Source: Acidobacteriota bacterium (lineage in GTDB: Bacteria > Acidobacteriota > Terriglobia > UBA7540). Taken from it: 64,000 bases of DNA. Positions 59,759 to 64,000 of the stretch are shown here, one piece after another. The notes beneath the pieces are model-generated. The model saw only the letters and a list, made by a program, of their open reading frames with translations, was not told where the DNA came from and ran no database searches. Numbering within the stretch: position 1 is the first letter of the stretch; every line of letters begins with the position of its first letter. The position numbers were made by a program, and so were the translations under genes. The DNA lies in contig CADDZE010000018.1 in assembly GCA_902812465.1 (NCBI GenBank), positions 1 to 64,000 of the forward strand, in the 5' to 3' direction.

Positions 59759-61354
59759 TCAATGCACGCTAGCCACCGTTCCTCTGGGCGGTCGCCTCAT
59801 CAGAAACGACAGCGGGATCAGCAGGGCGGCCGCCACGCCCAGCAACCAGAAATTGTCGAGATAAGACATCATCCAGGCCTGCCGGATGATTGCACCGTAA
59901 AGCTGCCCGTAAGCCTGCTGGATTCCCCCTACGGAGCCGCTCTGCAGCAGCATCTGCCCCGCGCGGTGGGCCGCCTCGCGGAATCCGGGATCGAAGGCGG
60001 AGGCGTGGGCCACCAGCACGCTCTGGTGAAATTGCGAGCGGCGGGCCAACATGGTTGTCACGAAGGAGATACCCACACTGCCCCCGATGTTTCGTGCCAA
60101 GTTGATAAGTCCAGAGGCCGCGTTGTTCTTTTCCCGCGGCAGGTACGCGTAGGCCGCCGTGTTGATGGGAATGAAGAGAAAGGCCAGCCCCGAAGCCTGA
60201 AACACGCGCGCCCACATCATGGTGTTGAAGTCGACGTCCAGGTCGAACCGGTACGCCATGTAGAACATGGCCACCGCCAGCGCCGTGAGGCCAAAGGCGA
60301 TCAGCTTGCGTGCGTCCCAACGCGCGAGTAGATAGCCGACCAATGGCAGCATGATGATGATGGCAAAGCCGCCGGGCATCAGCATGAGGCCGGCTAGTTC
60401 GGCCGTGTACCCCATGAGCGTCTGCGAAAGCTGCGGAAGGAGGACGGTGGTTCCGTACAAGACGAACCCCACCATGAACAGCATGATGCAAGCCATCAAG
60501 AACGTTCGGTTGCTAAACAGCCTGACCTCAACGACCGGATCATGGTGGCGACGCTCCCAGAAATAGACGGCCACGAGGCACACTGCAGAAACAATGGCCA
60601 GCACCGTGATGTAATGTGTCTCGAACCAATCCTCCCGTTCGCCCTTATCCAGAATCACCTGCAGCGAGCCCAAGCCCAGGGCCAGGAGCGCGAAGCCTAT
60701 GTAATCGATCTTCACACCAGCGCCTTTTCTTCCTTTCAGCCACGGGGGATCAGAAACTAGCCGCGAAGTAAGCAAGAGGGAGAGTACGCCCACCGGAATA
60801 TTGATAAAGAAGATCCAGCGCCAGCTGTAGTTGTCGGTGATCCAGCCGCCCACCGTCGGTCCTAAGGCGGGAGCGAACACCACCGCCATGCCATAAACGG
60901 CGAACGCCATTCCGCGCTGGGCCGGAGGAAACGTGTCCGCCAGGATCGCCTGTTCGCTAGGCTGCAATCCTCCCCCGCCAGCCCCCTGAAGCACCCGAAC
61001 GAAAATCAGGAAAGGAAGGCTGGGAGCAATGCCGCAGAGGAAAGAGCTCAGGGTAAACAGGGCTACGCAACTCATGTAGAAGCGCTTCCGGCCAAAGACC
61101 GAAGACAACCAGCCAGACAGGGGAAGCACGACCGCATTGGAAACTAGATACGAGGTCAGCACCCAGGTGCTTTCGTCCTGACCGGCCGCGAGGCCGCCGG
61201 CAATGTGCGGTAGCGCCACATTGGCAACACTCGTATCGAGTACCTCCATAAACGTCGCCAACGTGACAGTCAGGGCGATGAGCCAAGGGTTGTGACCGGG
61301 GTCCCAGCCCAGCTCTCGATGAGCCTTTTCTGACCTGGTTTCTGTTTCACTCAT
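59759..61354 (-). CDS. EmrB/QacA (DHA2) family multidrug efflux MFS transporter
   Basis: A 531-residue MFS exporter of the DHA2 group with about 14 helices. It has the motif A region (GWLSSVFGRKRFY), motif C (PALGPTVGGWITD) and the DHA2 pattern TFMEVLDTSVANVALPHIAGGL. It is the inner-membrane pump of a tripartite system with the HlyD/EmrA and TolC genes just upstream. The start at 61354 (MSETET) is preferred over the frame's first ATG (61378). Confidence 0.91.
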   Translation of the reverse strand: MSETETRSEKAHRELGWDPGHNPWLIALTVTLATFMEVLDTSVANVALPHIAGGLAAGQDESTWVLTSYLVSNAVVLPLSGWLSSVFGRKRFYMSCVALFTLSSFLCGIAPSLPFLIFVRVLQGAGGGGLQPSEQAILADTFPPAQRGMAFAVYGMAVVFAPALGPTVGGWITDNYSWRWIFFINIPVGVLSLLLTSRLVSDPPWLKGRKGAGVKIDYIGFALLALGLGSLQVILDKGEREDWFETHYITVLAIVSAVCLVAVYFWERRHHDPVVEVRLFSNRTFLMACIMLFMVGFVLYGTTVLLPQLSQTLMGYTAELAGLMLMPGGFAIIIMLPLVGYLLARWDARKLIAFGLTALAVAMFYMAYRFDLDVDFNTMMWARVFQASGLAFLFIPINTAAYAYLPREKNNAASGLINLARNIGGSVGISFVTTMLARRSQFHQSVLVAHASAFDPGFREAAHRAGQMLLQSGSVGGIQQAYGQLYGAIIRQAWMMSYLDNFWLLGVAAALLIPLSFLMRRPPRGTVASVH

Positions 61355-61502
61355 GCCTGCCCGCTTGCGTCGCTCCATGAATTGAGGGCGGAGATTTCGC
61401 GCAAAATCAGTTCTTTCGCCACCTCGCCGCCGAGTCTGTCCTTGATAGGACTAACGGTTCGGTCATTCGGCGTTTTCGACGACGCCAATTCAGATCGTGG
61501 TG

Positions 61503-62765
61503 TCATCGCACCTTTACCTTCGGTTCCACTGACATTCCGGGTCGGAGCAAATGCTCGGGATCTTGCCCGGTTTCGAAACGAATTCGCACCGGTACTCGCT
61601 GCACGATCTTTACGTAGTTACCCGTGGCGTTTTCGGGAGGGAGCAGACTGAACACGGCGCCTGTGCCGCCCGCAATGCTTTCCACCCGGCCTTTGTAATC
61701 GCGACCGTAGGCGTCCACATGGATCTTGACCGGCTGGCCGGGGCGCATCTGGCGGAGCTGGGTCTCTTTAAAGTTGGCCGTCACCCAGATGTTCTCCAAG
61801 GGCACAATGGCCATCAGCTGCTGCCCCGGTGTCACGTACTGGCCTGGCTGCACCGAGCGTTTCGCCACTACGCCATCCACCGGCGCCACGATGCGCGTGT
61901 ACGTAAGGTTCAGTTCTGCCTGCCCGACGGCGGCCCTTGCTTTCTCCACCATGGCCGCAGCCGCCTGAGCTCGTGCCCTTTGAATCCGAACCTGCTCGGG
62001 CCCTGTGCGGGCGGCTTCCAGGGCCGCCTCAGCCTGAGCGAGGCGTGCCCGGGCTTGGCTCACCTGGTCCTGCACGGCCTGCACGGAAGCGCGCGCCGCA
62101 GCGACAGCCGCCGCTGCCGCCTTGGCTGTCTCGACGGCTTGCGTGTACTGCTGCTCGGAAATCTCCTGCTTATCCACCAGAAGCTTGTAACGGCGCACGT
62201 CGTCCTGGGCCTTGGCGTTGTTGGCCTCGGCCTGTTCCAGGAATGCCTGGGCCGCCGCCAGCTGCTTTTCGGCGGCTGACACGCCAGCCTGGGCGTTGTT
62301 AACATCCGCCGATGCGGAACGCACTTGGCTGGTGGTGCTCACCGAAGTAATCGGCACGTTCACCTGGCTGGCCACGGCGGAGGCCTGATCATTAGCTAGA
62401 GCGGCCTTGGCGCTGTCCAGGGCCAGCTGGTAATCCTTGGGATCGATCTCCGCCAGCAGGAATCCGGCCTTGACATACTGGTTGTCGTCCACGTAGACGC
62501 GTGTGATGTAGCCCGCGATGCGCGAGGTGACGGGATTGATGTAACCGTCGATCTGCGCGTCGTCGGTTGATTCCCACTGCATGTAATAGTGATACAGCAT
62601 CGCCCCGGCAGCCACCAGGACAAGGGCAGCGATCGGCACAAGGATCTTCAGGCCCGGCTTCCTGTAGGATGAAAGCTCCCGGCGCGGCTCGACTTCGCGG
62701 CTCGCCTCGAGGGGCTCCTCCACCTCAGCCTTGGTGCGAATCTCGGTCACCTTCACCTGCGACAT
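61503..62765 (-). CDS. HlyD/EmrA-type membrane fusion protein
   Basis: A 420-residue periplasmic adaptor. A short cytoplasmic N-terminus, one transmembrane helix (about 40-60), then a lipoyl-like half (STDDAQIDGYINPVTSRIAGYI), a long alpha-helical coiled coil (about 110-260, rich in Ala, Gln and Glu), and a second lipoyl half with YTRIVAPVDGVVAKRSVQPGQYVTPGQ. It links the EmrB pump to the TolC channel. Its ATG is one base from the tolC stop (TGACATG). The gene order is tolC, emrA, emrB. Confidence 0.92.
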   Translation of the reverse strand: MSQVKVTEIRTKAEVEEPLEASREVEPRRELSSYRKPGLKILVPIAALVLVAAGAMLYHYYMQWESTDDAQIDGYINPVTSRIAGYITRVYVDDNQYVKAGFLLAEIDPKDYQLALDSAKAALANDQASAVASQVNVPITSVSTTSQVRSASADVNNAQAGVSAAEKQLAAAQAFLEQAEANNAKAQDDVRRYKLLVDKQEISEQQYTQAVETAKAAAAAVAAARASVQAVQDQVSQARARLAQAEAALEAARTGPEQVRIQRARAQAAAAMVEKARAAVGQAELNLTYTRIVAPVDGVVAKRSVQPGQYVTPGQQLMAIVPLENIWVTANFKETQLRQMRPGQPVKIHVDAYGRDYKGRVESIAGGTGAVFSLLPPENATGNYVKIVQRVPVRIRFETGQDPEHLLRPGMSVEPKVKVR

Positions 62766-62766
62766 G

Positions 62767-64000
62767 TCACTTTCCTCCCAGGTAGGCCTTCACGGCCTTT
62801 TCCGCGACGCCCGCCGCCCGGGCGAGCTCGACCTTGGCGATGTTGTACGCATAAAGACTCGAAATGTATGACTGGTTGGCGGCAGCCACGGATTCCTGAG
62901 CCTGCACGACTTCGATGTTGTCCGTCACTCCGGCGGCAAAGCGGTCTTGAGCCTGGGTGAGGGTTTGGCTGGCCAGATCCATGTTGCTCTTGGCCACTTT
63001 GACGAGGTCTTCCGCTGCCTTCAGGTCCAGAAACGCCGAACGAACTTCGCTATCGATTCGGCCGCGCAAATCCTCGAGTTGCGCACGGCGGCGGCGGAGC
63101 TCTGTGTCCGCTTCGAGAATTTCCGCGTGGGCGCGCCCGCCCTGAAAAATCGGAATGTTCAGCGTGCCGGCGAAGGTTACTGTCCCGTGAGAACTGGCGA
63201 AGTTTGGCCCGATCACACCGTACGTGGTGTTCGTGTTCAAGGAAGGATAGCGCTCAGCCACGGCGGCCTTCCTCGAAAACTCGGCCGCGCGCATCGCCGC
63301 CTTGGCACTCAGGTAGTCGGCCCGGTTCGCATAGGCGTCCTGCAGAGCCTTTTCTAGAGTGACCCCCTCGAGCGGGGAATAAGGAACCGTGTCCGTGAGT
63401 GTGAACTGTTGGCCGGGTGGCAACCCGATGATGCGTGCCAGATTCAGCTTGTCCTTTTCGAGCTGATTTTGCGCCGCAATCAGCCGCTGCTGCTGGGTTT
63501 GAAGCTCCACTTGGGCCCGCAGTTCGTCAATCCGTGCAGCCACTCCTGCTGTCCGTTCGTCCTGGGCCCGCTTGTACAGAGCCTGTGCCGTCTTCACCTG
63601 CGCTTGCTGGGACTCGACCGTAGCCGCGTCCGCGATCGCTTGGAGGTAGGCATTTCCCACCACCAGCACCACGATGTCTCGGGCGTTCTGGTAAGCAAAC
63701 TGGGAGGACTTCAGCCGTTCGGTGGTGGCCCGCAGGTTCTGCAAGGCATTCCAATCCAACACCCTCTGCGACAGGCTGGCTCGGGCGTCCTGGAAGCTGA
63801 AGGGACCCACGATCACCGGAAAGCCCGGAAAGTTGAAGTTGAGACCCTCGGCGCGCAGATTGACCTGCTCAATGTTCTGAGAGATGGAGGCGCTTAAATT
63901 GGGCAGCAACTGGCTGAGGCTCTTCAGGCGCTCAGCACGCGCAGTGCGCGTGGCCAAGTCGCTCTCGACCAAGCCGAGGTTGTATTTCAGGCCGCGCTCG
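62767..64000 (-). CDS. TolC family outer-membrane efflux protein, 5' end outside the window
   Basis: Partial gene: the last 411 residues of a TolC-type outer-membrane channel. The visible N-terminal end reads ERGLKYNLGLVESDLATRTARAERLKSLSQLLPNLSAS, which is mid-protein, and the frame is open to the right edge. The protein shows the TolC repeat features (long helices, LSQRVLDWNALQNLRAT, paired repeat in the second half with SAFLDLKAAEDLVKVAKSNMDLASQTL). It is the outer-membrane part of the tripartite pump with the two following genes. Confidence 0.92.
   Translation of the reverse strand, partial: ERGLKYNLGLVESDLATRTARAERLKSLSQLLPNLSASISQNIEQVNLRAEGLNFNFPGFPVIVGPFSFQDARASLSQRVLDWNALQNLRATTERLKSSQFAYQNARDIVVLVVGNAYLQAIADAATVESQQAQVKTAQALYKRAQDERTAGVAARIDELRAQVELQTQQQRLIAAQNQLEKDKLNLARIIGLPPGQQFTLTDTVPYSPLEGVTLEKALQDAYANRADYLSAKAAMRAAEFSRKAAVAERYPSLNTNTTYGVIGPNFASSHGTVTFAGTLNIPIFQGGRAHAEILEADTELRRRRAQLEDLRGRIDSEVRSAFLDLKAAEDLVKVAKSNMDLASQTLTQAQDRFAAGVTDNIEVVQAQESVAAANQSYISSLYAYNIAKVELARAAGVAEKAVKAYLGGK

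Overview
The window is GC-rich, gene-dense chromosomal DNA from a Gram-negative bacterium. Outer-membrane proteins (a TolC-type channel, a coiled-coil porin) and many exported proteins support a diderm cell. The combination of SpoIVB-like S55 peptidases, DUF4097 proteins, ceramidase-like secreted hydrolases, an EgtB-like enzyme and a split complex I fits Acidobacteriota best. That placement is an inference from gene content; no 16S rRNA or other RNA gene is visible. I see no CRISPR array and no intact insertion sequence.

Layout. 1-8.4 kb (minus strand): complex I genes in transcription order nuoC-D-H-I-J-K-L-M, running off the left edge (nuoN would be expected next). 8.7-15.2 kb: a radical SAM/SPASM protein, prmC, a long gene-free leader, a type IV pilin-like gene, a tiny zinc-ribbon protein, a threonine-dehydratase-like enzyme, rpmB and a lipoprotein PPIase. 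15.3-18.5 kb: a lone biotinyl domain protein and a translationally coupled porin/cupredoxin pair. 18.5-27.0 kb (minus): an ALDH, glutamine-synthetase-like and Fe-ADH set that looks like amine catabolism, two tandem ceramidase-like secreted proteins and an EgtB-like enzyme. 27.4-30.7 kb (plus): an exported unknown with a Gluconate_2-dh3/GMC oxidoreductase pair. 31-37 kb: a dicarboxylate/amino acid symporter, an S55 peptidase and an exported beta-propeller protein. 37.4-39.7 kb: ECF sigma, anti-sigma and DUF4097 protein. 39.9-44.3 kb (minus): a tight four-gene unit (SH3 protein, degenerate PlsC-like protein, creatininase, ornithine-cyclodeaminase-like). 44.4 kb: nuoA, alone and far from the other nuo genes. 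44.7-49.3 kb (minus): pseudouridine synthase, MlaF-like ATPase, MobA, diguanylate cyclase and an AmrS-like radical SAM enzyme. 49.8-52.5 kb: glnA and a Rieske oxygenase. 52.6-57.4 kb: an S9 peptidase, then a Tat-exported SelA-like PLP enzyme next to a secreted amidohydrolase. 57.6-64 kb (minus): a TolC-EmrA-EmrB efflux operon with a second MFS transporter and an orphan ECF sigma factor, running off the right edge.

How it fits together. Most of the window is housekeeping (respiration, nitrogen assimilation, translation) and envelope biology. The parts most worth a second look are the SelA-like/amidohydrolase pair that appears to have moved to the periplasm, the porin-cupredoxin pair, the four-gene SH3/PlsC-like/creatininase/OCD unit, the paired ceramidase-like proteins lacking the catalytic serine, and the stand-alone nuoA. 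No single locus is clearly a new defence or biosynthetic system.
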